From Bacteroidales bacterium (GTDB lineage Bacteria > Bacteroidota > Bacteroidia > Bacteroidales > Paludibacteraceae): a stretch of DNA of 43,412 nucleotides. Under the pieces are notes generated by a model. That model worked only from the letters and a program-made list of their open reading frames with translations. It was not told the DNA's origin and made no database searches. The stretch is from positions 1-43,412 of the forward strand of contig SUXC01000020.1 of the NCBI GenBank assembly GCA_015061165.1. Reading direction: 5' to 3'. A program made the position numbers and the translations under genes. This document shows, in pieces, positions 23,080-31,536 of this stretch (its first letter is position 1; each line of letters begins with the position of its first letter).

Positions 23080-25878
23080 TTATGGCAGCATCACAACCTC
23101 AAACATGTTGCCTGCATCCACCAGTTTCTTCAAGGTCGCTTGTACGGTTTCAGCAGTAATAGCCTCTACAGCAGCCTTATAATCAGCAATATAGTTGATA
23201 CCGTTTACATAGTAACTATCCAGAGCATCCAACCAATAACCGTTCTTCTCAAGGTTTTCCTCAAAGTCTTTGAGCATGGCCTCTTTTTCTTTGTTGAGGT
23301 CTTTTGCCAACGGACCATTCTCGACAATAGTCATCACTTCCTCGTGAATAATACCCATCAGTTTGGTTTGCTTCTCAGGGTCAGTGTCGAACTGCATAAT
23401 CAGCACTGCACTTGGCACAGGGCGAATATTCATCCATCCTGCACAACCTACGCCATACGAACCGCCTTCGCGCTCGCGGATAGACTCCAAATAGCGGGTA
23501 GAAAGGATACGACCAATCATTTCCATATTCAAGTCGTTAGCCAAGGTATATGGCATATCATACGATGTATATTGAATACGGTTGCTGGCAGTCTTGGTTT
23601 CCATCTTGCGGGTAAAGTAGTTCTTCTGCACGCCCATTGCCACGCGAACCTTATCATCCGCAGCTTTCTCCATTTTCTTGGTGGTCTTCAGTCCGCCCAA
23701 CCATTGGCATACTTGTGCTTGGAAGGCTTCATCCGCAGGATCTACATTACCAACAAAGAAGAACGTAAAGTCAGCAGGGTTAGCAAAACGTGCTTTGTAC
23801 ACCTCCAACGCTTTGTCCAACGAAGCCTTCTCCAGCAACGCCTTGTCCAAGATTATGGTGCGGTCGGAGTAGTTACTTGCCATCATTTGTACTGAGTCAG
23901 ACCATGCCACTTTAGGATTCTTGTCGCGGTTAGCCAATTGCGACTCTAAGATACTAATCAGTGTTTGGTAAGACTCCTCATCACGGCGTGGCGCTGTGAA
24001 ATACAGGTAGTTCAGTTGGAGCAATGTCTCCAAATCCTTGACTGTGCTTGAGCCATTTAGGCTCTCGCTATATGTGCCGATTCTTGGGCTAACAGACACT
24101 CGTTTGCCTGTCAATGCTTTTTGCAAGTCGGTAGCGCTCATATCTGCCAAACCGCCCAATTCTACTACATCTGTTGCCAATACTGCTGAAGGAAGGTCTG
24201 CAGTAGCTACCAACGAACGACCACCTTGCGAGAAGGCGTAGAAGAGAATCTCATCTTGCTTAAAGGTAGTAGGTTTCACTACCACGCGAACGCCATTCGA
24301 CAATTTCCACTCGGTCGTTCCCAATGTTTCGTTGTATGTAGTTTTTCTAATTTTGCCCGCCTTAGGTGCTTTCTCCACCAAGTTCTCACGGATAGTTTCC
24401 TCTACAGGTGCCTCAATTTCCTCGTTCTTCACCGCAGCCAACATCTCGATAGCCTCTGCTTCGGTAGGAAGCACTACCTCCTTTGCCTCTGGTGCTTGGA
24501 AGGAGATAATCAAGTTGTGGTCAGTAATCAATTGTTGAGCCATTTGGTTGAGCATATCCACGTTGAGCATAGGCAGGATTTGTTGAATCATCTCATATTC
24601 CCACTTGATGCCAGGAATAGGTGAGCCGTCCAAGTAGTGGCGGATATACTCTTGTGCGTGCGCAATGTTACGAACGGTATTGCGCTCGTTGTAAGCTTTC
24701 TCGTATGCTGCCAACGTCTCTTTCTTCACGCGGTCTAACTCTGCATTGGTAAAGCCATAGCGACGCATCTTCTCCAATTGGGTCAAAAGGTCTTTGTATG
24801 CTGCTACTTCCTGTCCTTGTTTTGCCAAATAGATTGCCACGAACGCATCTTTCTCTTTTACCAACTCGCCATAGTACGAACCTGCACCTACGAACGTCGC
24901 CTCTGGTTTCATTGCCAACTCAGAAAGACGGTTGTTGAACATATCGCATACAAGTTCAAGAGCAATAGTTTGCAGGTAATCCACGTTTGTTCCGCGCAAT
25001 TGCTTTGGCAACTGCTCTTTCTTGAACTCCAACTCAATGCGGGTGTATTGTGCCTCCTTGTCGCGCACGATAGCCACGATGGGTTGCTCGTTGTCGTTTA
25101 CTGAGTACAATGGACGCTCGCCACGGTTCTCACGTGCAGGTACATTTGCCCAAAGGGCTTTAATCTTTTGTTCGATTTGATCTACATCAATATCACCTAC
25201 TACGATAATTGCTTGATTGTCTGGACCATACCATTTCTTGTAATAGTCGCGGAGCGCATCGTATGCGAAGTTGTTGATTACGGCAGTATCGCCAATCACA
25301 TCGCGTTTAGCGTATTGGCTGCCTGGGTATTTGAGCGGGTTAATGGCTTTCCACATACGACGGTTGGCTTGCGCGCCTGTGCGCCACTCTTCGCGGATAA
25401 CGCCACGCTCTGCATCAATCTCTTCTGGCAACAGCAGCAAACCGCATGCCCAGTCGTGCATCACGAGCAACGCAGAGTCAATGATTCCTTCACGAGTCGT
25501 TGGCACTTCGCTCAAACGATATACTGTTTCATCCAAAGAAGTATAGGCATTGATATTTCCACCAAAGTTCACACCGATAGACTCAAAGTACTCGATGATA
25601 CCTTTGCCTGCAAAGTGTTCTGTACCGTTGAATGCCATGTGCTCAAGGAAGTGCGCCAAACCGTTTTGGTGGTCTTCTTCGAGGATTGCACCTACTGCTT
25701 GTGCGATATGGAACTCGGCACGTTGCTTAGGGTATTCATTGTGACGAATGTAATAAGTCAGACCATTCTCCAACTTACCCACGCGCACTGCTGAATCAAT
25801 AGGCAGTGGTTGTGGTTGTTGCGCTGCCATCGTGAGCGACAACGCCAGCACGAGAGTGCTTAAGATAAATCTTTTCAT
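23080..25878 (-). CDS. M16-family zinc metalloprotease, secreted
   Basis: This encodes 932 residues from the ATG at 25878, which begins a clean signal peptide (MKRFILSTLVLALSLTMAAQ); the longer frame runs back into ftsH and is rejected. The inverted zinc motif HFLEH is at 76-80, with a downstream Glu expected about 70-80 residues later. The duplicated M16 fold follows: an active N-terminal half and a C-terminal half that has lost the motif. The family includes pitrilysin-like and PqqL-like periplasmic peptidases that degrade short peptides. It starts 37 bp after ftsH and probably shares the rsfS promoter. Confidence 0.92.
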   Translation of the reverse strand: MKRFILSTLVLALSLTMAAQQPQPLPIDSAVRVGKLENGLTYYIRHNEYPKQRAEFHIAQAVGAILEEDHQNGLAHFLEHMAFNGTEHFAGKGIIEYFESIGVNFGGNINAYTSLDETVYRLSEVPTTREGIIDSALLVMHDWACGLLLLPEEIDAERGVIREEWRTGAQANRRMWKAINPLKYPGSQYAKRDVIGDTAVINNFAYDALRDYYKKWYGPDNQAIIVVGDIDVDQIEQKIKALWANVPARENRGERPLYSVNDNEQPIVAIVRDKEAQYTRIELEFKKEQLPKQLRGTNVDYLQTIALELVCDMFNNRLSELAMKPEATFVGAGSYYGELVKEKDAFVAIYLAKQGQEVAAYKDLLTQLEKMRRYGFTNAELDRVKKETLAAYEKAYNERNTVRNIAHAQEYIRHYLDGSPIPGIKWEYEMIQQILPMLNVDMLNQMAQQLITDHNLIISFQAPEAKEVVLPTEAEAIEMLAAVKNEEIEAPVEETIRENLVEKAPKAGKIRKTTYNETLGTTEWKLSNGVRVVVKPTTFKQDEILFYAFSQGGRSLVATADLPSAVLATDVVELGGLADMSATDLQKALTGKRVSVSPRIGTYSESLNGSSTVKDLETLLQLNYLYFTAPRRDEESYQTLISILESQLANRDKNPKVAWSDSVQMMASNYSDRTIILDKALLEKASLDKALEVYKARFANPADFTFFFVGNVDPADEAFQAQVCQWLGGLKTTKKMEKAADDKVRVAMGVQKNYFTRKMETKTASNRIQYTSYDMPYTLANDLNMEMIGRILSTRYLESIREREGGSYGVGCAGWMNIRPVPSAVLIMQFDTDPEKQTKLMGIIHEEVMTIVENGPLAKDLNKEKEAMLKDFEENLEKNGYWLDALDSYYVNGINYIADYKAAVEAITAETVQATLKKLVDAGNMFEVVMLP

Positions 25879-25915
25879 AACCGTTATGTTTTGTATAGAA
25901 TTGTATAGGGTTTGT

Positions 25916-28036
25916 TTAGAGTTGTGTAGGGTTGTCTTGTTCAACGGCTTCGGCAGGTGCTTCCGTCTCAACGGTAGGCACATCCTGCTCAGTTGATTGT
26001 GAAACTTCCGCTTTCTTCTTGCGTGGAGCGCGTTTCTTTTTGGGTTTCTCTTCCTCGCCTTTCAGCCTCATCGCCTCATTCGCCTCAATGATCTCATCGG
26101 TGCGGCTCACCCAAGGGCGAGGGCCAAGGATTGCCTCCACATCGTCTGAGGTAATCACCTCTTTCTCAATCAGCATCTCTGCCAACTTATTGTGTCCTTC
26201 GGCATTCTCTTGCAATATCTTCTTCGCACGCGCCATCTGTTCGGCGATGATTGCACGGGTCTCATTGTCAATCACTTCTGCCGTCTTCTCCGAGTAGGGT
26301 TTGGTAATACCCATATCGTAGCGACCGGTAGAATCGTAGTAACTCAAGTTCTTCAGTTTGTCGGACATACCGTAGTATGCCACCATGGCATATGCCTGTT
26401 TGGTGGCACGTTCCAGGTCATTGAGCGCACCCGTGGAGGTCTGTTGCAGGAACACTTCCTCCGCAGCGCGACCGCCCAAGAGCGAACAGAGATTATCCAT
26501 GATATGCTCTTTGTTAGTCAGTTGTCGCTCCTCTGGCAGATACCACGCAGCACCTAACGCCACACCGCGAGGCACGATAGTTACTTTCACCAACGGATTG
26601 CCATAGCGCAACAGCCAAGAGATAGTAGCGTGTCCTGCCTCATGATACGCTACCGAGCGTTTCTCCTCCTCGGTCATAATCTTATTCTTGCGCTCCAAGC
26701 CACCTATGATTCGGTCCACGGCGTCCATAAAGTCTTGTTTATTGACACTCTTATGGTTATTACGCGCTGCTATCAATGCTGCCTCGTTGCACACGTTCGC
26801 AATGTCTGCACCCGAGAAACCAGGCGTTTGTTTCGCCAAGAAATTGATGTCCAAGTCCTTATCTATCTTGATACCTGCTATATGCACACCAAATATCTCT
26901 TTACGTTCTTGCAAGTCGGGCAACTCCACGTGTATCTGCCTGTCAAAACGCCCCGCACGCAGCAACGCTGCATCCAACACATCCGCACGGTTAGTGGCTG
27001 CCAAGATAATCACACCCGAGTTACTGCCAAATCCGTCCATCTCAGTAAGTAACTGATTCAGTGTGGATTCACGTTCATCGTTTCCGCCACCCACCATGTT
27101 GTTGCGACCACGAGCACGACCCACTGCATCAATCTCATCAATGAATATGATTGCAGGAGCTTTCTCTTTGGCTTGACGGAATAGGTCGCGCACGCGACTC
27201 GCACCTACGCCCACAAACATCTCCACGAAGTCGCTACCCGACATCGAGAAGAATGGCACATTCGCCTCGCCTGCCACGGCCTTGGCGAGCAATGTCTTAC
27301 CTGTTCCGGGAGGGCCTACAAGCAGCACGCCTTTGGGTATCTTACCGCCCAAGTTGGTGTATTTGGTAGGGTTCTTGAGGAAAGAGACTATCTCTTCCAC
27401 TTCTTGTTTTGCGCCTGCCAGACCAGCCACATCCTTGAAGGTTACTTTGTTTTTCTTATCTTTGTCAAACACCTCTGCTTTGGCTTTGCCTACGTTGAAG
27501 ATACCGCCAGGACCGCCTCCCGCAGCGCTTGCCACACCGCGACTCATCCATACAAAGAACAAGATAATCAGTGCGATAGGCAGTATATTCACCAATATCA
27601 GATACCAATAGTCTTTTGACTTAGCATAACTGACATCAATAGCGGCCTTGCCTTGCTCTTTGCGTGTAATGTTCACATTATCAATGTACTTTGCAAACTC
27701 TTCCACCGAAGGTATTTGTGCTTTCAGTTCGCCTTTCACTTTCTCGCCTGCCTCTTGATTGCCAAACACCAGTGCATAACTCTCTGGACGAATCTTCGCT
27801 GTGACGGTATTGTCGTCATACACGGTCAAGGATGCCACGGCGTTATTATCGACATACGCAGTGAATTTTGTGTAACTAAGGTCTTTCTCCACAGCATTTT
27901 CGCCTCCCATGGGGAAGAAGAAAAACACCAGCAGACCTATCATCACAGCGTAATAGAGCCAAGTCAGCGGCGAACGCTTTGGCTTATTGTTTTGGTTGTT
28001 GATTTGGTTTGGGCGTTTAGGTTTCTGTTCTGCCAT
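25916..28036 (-). CDS. ftsH: ATP-dependent zinc metalloprotease FtsH
   Basis: This encodes 706 residues. Membrane helices lie at ~25-42 and ~145-165 around a periplasmic domain; AAA module with Walker A GPPGTGKT (241-248), pore motif FVG (~274), Walker B IFIDE (297-301) and the second region of homology ending in RAGRFDR; zinc site HEAGH (465-469). The C-terminus is an extended basic/acidic low-complexity tail ([10 protein letters not shown] then Glu-rich). It degrades misfolded membrane proteins and short-lived regulators. It lies downstream of rsfS, an arrangement common in Bacteroidota. Confidence 0.97.
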   Translation of the reverse strand: MAEQKPKRPNQINNQNNKPKRSPLTWLYYAVMIGLLVFFFFPMGGENAVEKDLSYTKFTAYVDNNAVASLTVYDDNTVTAKIRPESYALVFGNQEAGEKVKGELKAQIPSVEEFAKYIDNVNITRKEQGKAAIDVSYAKSKDYWYLILVNILPIALIILFFVWMSRGVASAAGGGPGGIFNVGKAKAEVFDKDKKNKVTFKDVAGLAGAKQEVEEIVSFLKNPTKYTNLGGKIPKGVLLVGPPGTGKTLLAKAVAGEANVPFFSMSGSDFVEMFVGVGASRVRDLFRQAKEKAPAIIFIDEIDAVGRARGRNNMVGGGNDERESTLNQLLTEMDGFGSNSGVIILAATNRADVLDAALLRAGRFDRQIHVELPDLQERKEIFGVHIAGIKIDKDLDINFLAKQTPGFSGADIANVCNEAALIAARNNHKSVNKQDFMDAVDRIIGGLERKNKIMTEEEKRSVAYHEAGHATISWLLRYGNPLVKVTIVPRGVALGAAWYLPEERQLTNKEHIMDNLCSLLGGRAAEEVFLQQTSTGALNDLERATKQAYAMVAYYGMSDKLKNLSYYDSTGRYDMGITKPYSEKTAEVIDNETRAIIAEQMARAKKILQENAEGHNKLAEMLIEKEVITSDDVEAILGPRPWVSRTDEIIEANEAMRLKGEEEKPKKKRAPRKKKAEVSQSTEQDVPTVETEAPAEAVEQDNPTQL

Positions 28037-28041
28037 ATCAC

Positions 28042-28104
28042 TCTAATTCTTAATTCTAAATTCTTAATTCAAAATTCTTAATTCAAAATTCTTAATTCTT
28101 AATT
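28042..28104. repeat. A+T-rich tandem repeat between rsfS and ftsH
   Basis: Repeats of AATTCTTAATTC with spacer AAA or T, about 14 bp per unit, fill the 66-bp gap. A shorter copy precedes udk (30238-30264). Confidence 0.6.
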
Positions 28105-28468
28105 ACACCTCTGGTATTTCTGTGATCTTGCCATCAGCCCACAAGTGCTCAATGTCGTAGTATGCACGTGGTTCGCGTTGCATGATATGTACGAAGATAT
28201 TGCCATAATCCAGTACTATCCACTCTGCGTTGTCGCGTCCATCTACGAATAGTGGGTGTACGTGTGTTTGTGTGCGAACGAAACTGTCCACTTCATCTGC
28301 TATTGCTGCCACTTGTGTGTTCGAACCGCCCTCTGCGATGATAAAATACTCCGCAGGTGCAATAGGTAGTTTGCGTAAATCCACAGTCACGATGCGTTGT
28401 CCCTTACGATTCTGAATACCCTCTACAATCGTTTCTACTAATTTCTTGGTTGATACTTCTTTTTTCAT
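28103..28468 (-). CDS. rsfS: Ribosome silencing factor RsfS
   Basis: This encodes 121 residues. It is an RsfS/Iojap fold with the conserved stretch GNIFVHIMQREPRAYYDIEHLW split here as GNIFVHIM and YYDIEHLWAD, and the family's VDLRKL and WIVLDYG segments. It binds ribosomal protein L14 and blocks subunit joining when nutrients are short. The open frame extends 44 codons upstream but those encode no conserved sequence; the ATG at 28468 gives the family length. A 26-bp duplication directly upstream creates an 8-codon ORF whose stop overlaps this ATG. Confidence 0.93.
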   Translation of the reverse strand: MKKEVSTKKLVETIVEGIQNRKGQRIVTVDLRKLPIAPAEYFIIAEGGSNTQVAAIADEVDSFVRTQTHVHPLFVDGRDNAEWIVLDYGNIFVHIMQREPRAYYDIEHLWADGKITEIPEV

Positions 28469-28511
28469 TATAATAATTTGTTTCTTTTTTTCATTATAAT
28501 AATTTGTTTCT
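28460..28511. repeat. 26-bp tandem duplication covering the rsfS start region
   Basis: Copies at 28460-28485 and 28486-28511 (plus strand core TTTTTCATTATAATAATTTG) differ essentially by one extra A:T in the poly-A run after the upstream ATG. Confidence 0.8.
28468..28494 (-). CDS. 8-codon upstream ORF overlapping the rsfS start
   Basis: ATG at 28494 encodes MKKRNKLL and stops at TAA (28468-28470), forming TAATG with the rsfS start. It arises from the 26-bp duplication plus a +1 A. It could couple or modulate rsfS translation. Confidence 0.4.
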   Translation of the reverse strand: MKKRNKLL

Positions 28512-28624
28512 ATGTTTCCAATGTTGAATGCGCGATGCGCTTGTTTCAAAATCACTACAAATTCCGCGCCAAAGGCAAACCGCCTGCCATTTTGGCACAT
28601 TCACGCAATTTATTAAATTCGCGA

Positions 28625-28656
28625 CAAAGGTACAAAAAAAAATGTATATGTGCAAG
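28625..28656 (-). promoter_or_regulatory. Bacteroidota promoter of rsfS-ftsH-M16
   Basis: On the - strand CTTG (28653-28656, one mismatch to TTTG), 20 bp, TACCTTTG (28625-28632). The leader is about 150 nt. Confidence 0.65.
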
Positions 28657-28707
28657 AAAAATGCTTTTTTATTGCCATAGGCTACATTTTTTTGCAGTAA
28701 CTGCTCC

Positions 28708-28839
28708 TTATCTGCTTCTTATTTTCTACTTATTTGCCTCTTATTTACCTCTGTTTAGCCCCTGTTTAGCCCTTCATCTACCCCTCATCTCCATAGGAAC
28801 TTCATAGGGACTTCATAGGAACTTCATAGGAACTTCGCC
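28708..28839. repeat. 11-bp periodic array III (12 units, drifting motif)
   Basis: Twelve 11-bp steps with no indel: TTATCTGCTTC, TTATTTTCTAC, TTATTTGCCTC, TTATTTACCTC, TGTTTAGCCCC, TGTTTAGCCCT, TCATCTACCCC, TCATCTCCATA, GGAACTTCATA, GGGACTTCATA, GGAACTTCATA, GGAACTTCGCC. Weaker 11-bp phase continues on both sides (28697; TTCACCGA at 28845 and 28889, 44 bp apart). This explains most of the 480-bp gap between rsfS and 28951. Confidence 0.85.
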
Positions 28840-28950
28840 CTGTTTTCACCGATAGACAACCCTGATTTCCAGCACCTTTTGCCAACCCTTCACCGACAAA
28901 AAAACGCACCTCTTTCAAAGTGCGTTTCTCCGTTCCTCTGATGCAGACAC

Positions 28951-29577
28951 CTACAATTCCCCTTTCTCCTCTTTATTTTCCTCGTCTAATTCGGACATTT
29001 CTTCAATTTGTTCCAGTTCCTTCTCCCATCTATTTCTGTAAATAGTACGCCCCCGTGACTTACGAACTATACCGATAATAAATATAGTTAACAAACATAC
29101 AATAGACATACAAAATCCTACCCAATCCACTTTTCCGCCATGGAACGTTGAAGGTGTGAGATCAAAAACAAGTCCCAATATGATTATTAAAATTATTAGT
29201 TTATGCCCTGGACCATTTATATATGTATGTGATCGCTTCATTTGTTTTGCTACGTCCAATAATTGACCAGAACGAATATCTTTCATCTTAATCATAAAAA
29301 CGGGTGTTATTACACTGACAAGCACTAAGACAGACACGATAGTCAGATAACCTAGTTGCCACCAATCCACATCCATCTCTGGCACACAAAGTTTCAGCGT
29401 CCATATAAGAACAAGTGTACTACCCAAGAAGATTAGCAAAGCCCATGAGCCTATTACATCTTTTCTTTGTTTTTTCACCAATACATCTCGCATAAGTCTT
29501 TCATTGACTATCTCCTGCTTATTCAATTTCTCTTTCAACGCAGCCAGTTGCTCGCGCATTTCTTGCAATTCATCCAT
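28951..29577 (-). CDS. Four-helix membrane protein with coiled-coil ends, partner of ECF sigma
   Basis: This encodes 208 residues. An N-terminal coiled coil (1-38, ELQEMREQLAALKEKLNKQE) is followed by membrane helices at ~43-63, ~74-96, ~122-142 and ~150-170, and a highly acidic C-terminal tail (EELDEENKEEKGEL-like). No family is recognised with certainty. It begins 27 bp after the stop of the ECF sigma gene, the usual anti-sigma position. In several Bacteroidota lineages such sigma genes are followed by membrane proteins of this type, so a role in holding or signalling to the sigma factor is plausible but inferred. Confidence 0.6.
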   Translation of the reverse strand: MDELQEMREQLAALKEKLNKQEIVNERLMRDVLVKKQRKDVIGSWALLIFLGSTLVLIWTLKLCVPEMDVDWWQLGYLTIVSVLVLVSVITPVFMIKMKDIRSGQLLDVAKQMKRSHTYINGPGHKLIILIIILGLVFDLTPSTFHGGKVDWVGFCMSIVCLLTIFIIGIVRKSRGRTIYRNRWEKELEQIEEMSELDEENKEEKGEL

Positions 29578-29604
29578 AATATATAATTTGTTAAAGGTTA
29601 ATGG

Positions 29605-30078
29605 TTAATGTTTCTTCAATTCTTCGCGGATACGAACCAAGCGTACCGACACATTTTTGGCACTGATACCTACAATTTCCCCGATTTCATCGTAACTCAG
29701 GTTCTCCAACCACAGCATAATAATTGCCCTGTCAAACACGCCCAACCGATGGATTCGTTTGTAGAGCATTTGTATTTGGTGCATATCTTTGTCGGTTTCA
29801 TCGAACAAATCGATATTCACATCCAGTGCGATATGCTCTCCGCGCCTTTTCTCTTTTCGGTCCATGGAGATGCAGGTGTTCATTGTTACACGATAAATCC
29901 ATGTCTCAATCTTACTCTCGTTGCGAAATTTCTTATAGCCCTGCCACAGATGAATCAATGTCTCTTGAAAGAGATCATCTATCTCATCTTTGTCTTTGGA
30001 GAACATATAGCAGATACTGTATATCGTGCTTTTGTGCTCCTTGACGAGGGCTGCAAATTCATTTTCTTCTTGTTTCAT
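29605..30078 (-). CDS. ECF sigma factor
   Basis: This encodes 157 residues. Region 2 is at ~8-75 (KEHKSTIYSICYMFS, DDLFQETLIHLWQGY, ETWIYRVTMNTCISM) and region 4 at ~105-155 (LGVFDRAIIMLWLENL, IGEIVGISAKNVSVRLVRIREEL). The linker is short and the protein lacks extra domains. It has its own promoter diverging from and interleaved with that of udk. The sequence is unlike the other ECF sigma at 20327-20902, so the two respond to different signals. Confidence 0.9.
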   Translation of the reverse strand: MKQEENEFAALVKEHKSTIYSICYMFSKDKDEIDDLFQETLIHLWQGYKKFRNESKIETWIYRVTMNTCISMDRKEKRRGEHIALDVNIDLFDETDKDMHQIQMLYKRIHRLGVFDRAIIMLWLENLSYDEIGEIVGISAKNVSVRLVRIREELKKH

Positions 30079-30164
30079 ATCCTTTTTGTTTTATGCTTTT
30101 GCCTTTTAGACGTAGCACATACATGATTTACTACAATATTCTTTACATTTTTTCAAATATTTTG

Positions 30165-30196
30165 CAAAGATACGCTAAAATTTGCGTATTTGCAAA
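30165..30196 (-). promoter_or_regulatory. Bacteroidota promoter of the second ECF sigma gene
   Basis: On the - strand TTTG (30193-30196), 20 bp, TATCTTTG (30165-30172). It interleaves with the udk promoter. Confidence 0.75.
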
Positions 30197-30212
30197 AAAA
30201 ATAGTAACTTTG
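30181..30212 (+). promoter_or_regulatory. Bacteroidota promoter of udk
   Basis: TTTG (30181-30184), 20 bp, TAACTTTG (30205-30212). A small palindrome GAGTTTTTAAAACTC follows at 30223-30237 in the leader. Confidence 0.78.
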
Positions 30213-30268
30213 CAGCCGATAAGAGTTTTTAAAACTCATAATTCTTAATTCATAATTCATAATTGTCT

Positions 30269-30895
30269 ATGTTTATCATCGGCATTGCGGGCGGTACCGG
30301 CTCAGGAAAAACAACCGTGGTACGCAAACTCATAGAGCGCCTTCCAAAGGGCGAAGTCGTAGTCATCCCCCAAGACTCTTACTACAAAGACAGTAGCCAT
30401 GTGCCTGCTGAAGAGCGTCAGAACATCAATTTCGACCACCCCGATGCCTTCGAGTGGCCACTGCTGGCGAAGCACATCGAGCAACTCAAGAGAGGTCAAG
30501 CCGTAGAGCAACCCATATACGACTATATTACCTCTTCACGATTGAAGGAGACGGTACATGTTGAGCCTAAGGAAATCATTATCGTGGAGGGTATTATGGC
30601 GCTCCGCGACTATCATCTCCGCCAACAGATGGACCTTAAGATTTTCGTTGATGCCGATGCGGATGACCGTCTCATACGCGTAGCGAAGCGTGATATAGTG
30701 GAACGCGGGCGCACGATTGAGGCTGTGATGGAGCGTTACCAACGTGTATTGAAACCCATGCACGAGCAGTTTATTGAGACTTGCAAACGCTATGCGGATG
30801 TGATTATTCCACAGGGCGGACACAACAACGCTGCTATCAATATGCTCGTGAAGTTCATCAAACAAGAACTCAAAGAAAAAGCCCATAACCAATAG
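30269..30895 (+). CDS. udk: Uridine kinase
   Basis: This encodes 208 residues from the ATG at 30269 (a TTG two codons earlier is possible). P-loop GGTGSGKT at 8-15; PQDSYYKD and NFDHPDAFEW substrate motifs; EGIMAL Walker-B-like stretch; the LID region with RLIRVAKRDIVERGR. It phosphorylates uridine and cytidine to UMP and CMP in pyrimidine salvage. Downstream, 25 bp of CCAATAGCCAATAA repeat separate it from the chromate transporter pair, with which it may share a transcript. Confidence 0.95.
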   Translation: MFIIGIAGGTGSGKTTVVRKLIERLPKGEVVVIPQDSYYKDSSHVPAEERQNINFDHPDAFEWPLLAKHIEQLKRGQAVEQPIYDYITSSRLKETVHVEPKEIIIVEGIMALRDYHLRQQMDLKIFVDADADDRLIRVAKRDIVERGRTIEAVMERYQRVLKPMHEQFIETCKRYADVIIPQGGHNNAAINMLVKFIKQELKEKAHNQ

Positions 30896-30920
30896 CCAAT
30901 AACCAATAGCCAATAACCCA
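30880..30920. repeat. Dispersed repeat family B, intergenic copy
   Basis: CCATAACCAATAGCCAATAA repeated, spanning the udk stop and the gap to the next gene. In reverse complement it is the TTGGCTATTGG word found in the regulator and TolC genes. Confidence 0.65.
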
Positions 30921-31517
30921 ATGCTCTACCTCCAACTCTTCTGGACTTATCTCAAGATTGGTACTTTCACAATAGGTGGAGGGTATGTGATGCTATCCAT
31001 GATTGAACGTGAGATTGTGGATCGCAAAGGTTGGATAGACCGTGAGGAGTTCATGAATATGATTGCTCTGGCACAAGCAGCACCAGGACTTATTGCGGTG
31101 AATTCGGCGATATTTATCGGTTGGCGCATTGGCGGTTGGCGTGGTGTGATTGCCACCGTGTTAGGAGCAGTGCTGCCCTCTTTCCTTATTATTTTGGCAA
31201 TAGCCATGGTCTTTCAGAATTACAAAGACCTACCTGCCGTAGAGGCAGTCTTCAAAGGTGTTCGCCCTGCGGTAGTAGCACTGATTGCTGCGCCACTTTG
31301 CCGCATGGCATATAGTGCCAAAATAACATGGGCAACCGCTATCATTCCTATAGCGGGGGCACTGCTGATTTGGCTTGGCGGTCTCTCCCCTGTATGGATA
31401 ATCTTCGTAACCGTAGTTGCCACCCTACTCTACACTTACCTCAAAGAAAAGAAGAATCGGACAGCGAAGCGGTCTGACAGCGAGCAACGCGAGCGGTCTA
31501 ACAGTGAAACGGTCTAA
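30921..31517 (+). CDS. Chromate transporter, N-terminal-type half protein
   Basis: This encodes 198 residues. It is a short-chain CHR protein with the family motif FWTYLKIGTFTIGGGYVMLSM near the N-terminus, ALAQAAPGLIAVNSA, and five or six membrane helices. Short CHR proteins come as adjacent pairs that together equal one full ChrA, here with 31537-32169. The family exports chromate by proton exchange, though gut homologues may carry other oxyanions. The last 20 residues (NRTAKRSDSEQRERSNSETV) are encoded by repeat family A and look like a recent in-frame extension of the tail. Confidence 0.88.
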   Translation: MLYLQLFWTYLKIGTFTIGGGYVMLSMIEREIVDRKGWIDREEFMNMIALAQAAPGLIAVNSAIFIGWRIGGWRGVIATVLGAVLPSFLIILAIAMVFQNYKDLPAVEAVFKGVRPAVVALIAAPLCRMAYSAKITWATAIIPIAGALLIWLGGLSPVWIIFVTVVATLLYTYLKEKKNRTAKRSDSEQRERSNSETV

Positions 31518-31533
31518 CAGCATAGCGGTCTAA
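31465..31533. repeat. Dispersed repeat family A, at the 3' end of the first chromate gene
   Basis: Units GACAGCGAAGCGGTCT, GACAGCGAGC...GAGCGGTCT (24 bp), AACAGTGAAACGGTCT and AACAGCATAGCGGTCT, in the opposite orientation to the copies at 18713 and 22015. They encode the protein tail and continue past the stop. Confidence 0.7.
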
Positions 31534-31536
31534 TTT

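Noticed and set aside
25879..25983. Upstream start of the M16 protease at 25983
   Set aside because: It overlaps the end of ftsH, and the signal peptide begins at 25878.
28557..28571. Weak sigma-54-like site upstream of rsfS (TTGGCGCG-N4-TTGT on the - strand)
   Set aside because: It has mismatches in both elements, including the invariant C of the -12 GC, no dyads, and a better standard promoter is nearby.
28708..28839. CRISPR array
   Set aside because: Units are 11 bp with no spacers and no cas genes are present; it is a periodic tandem array.
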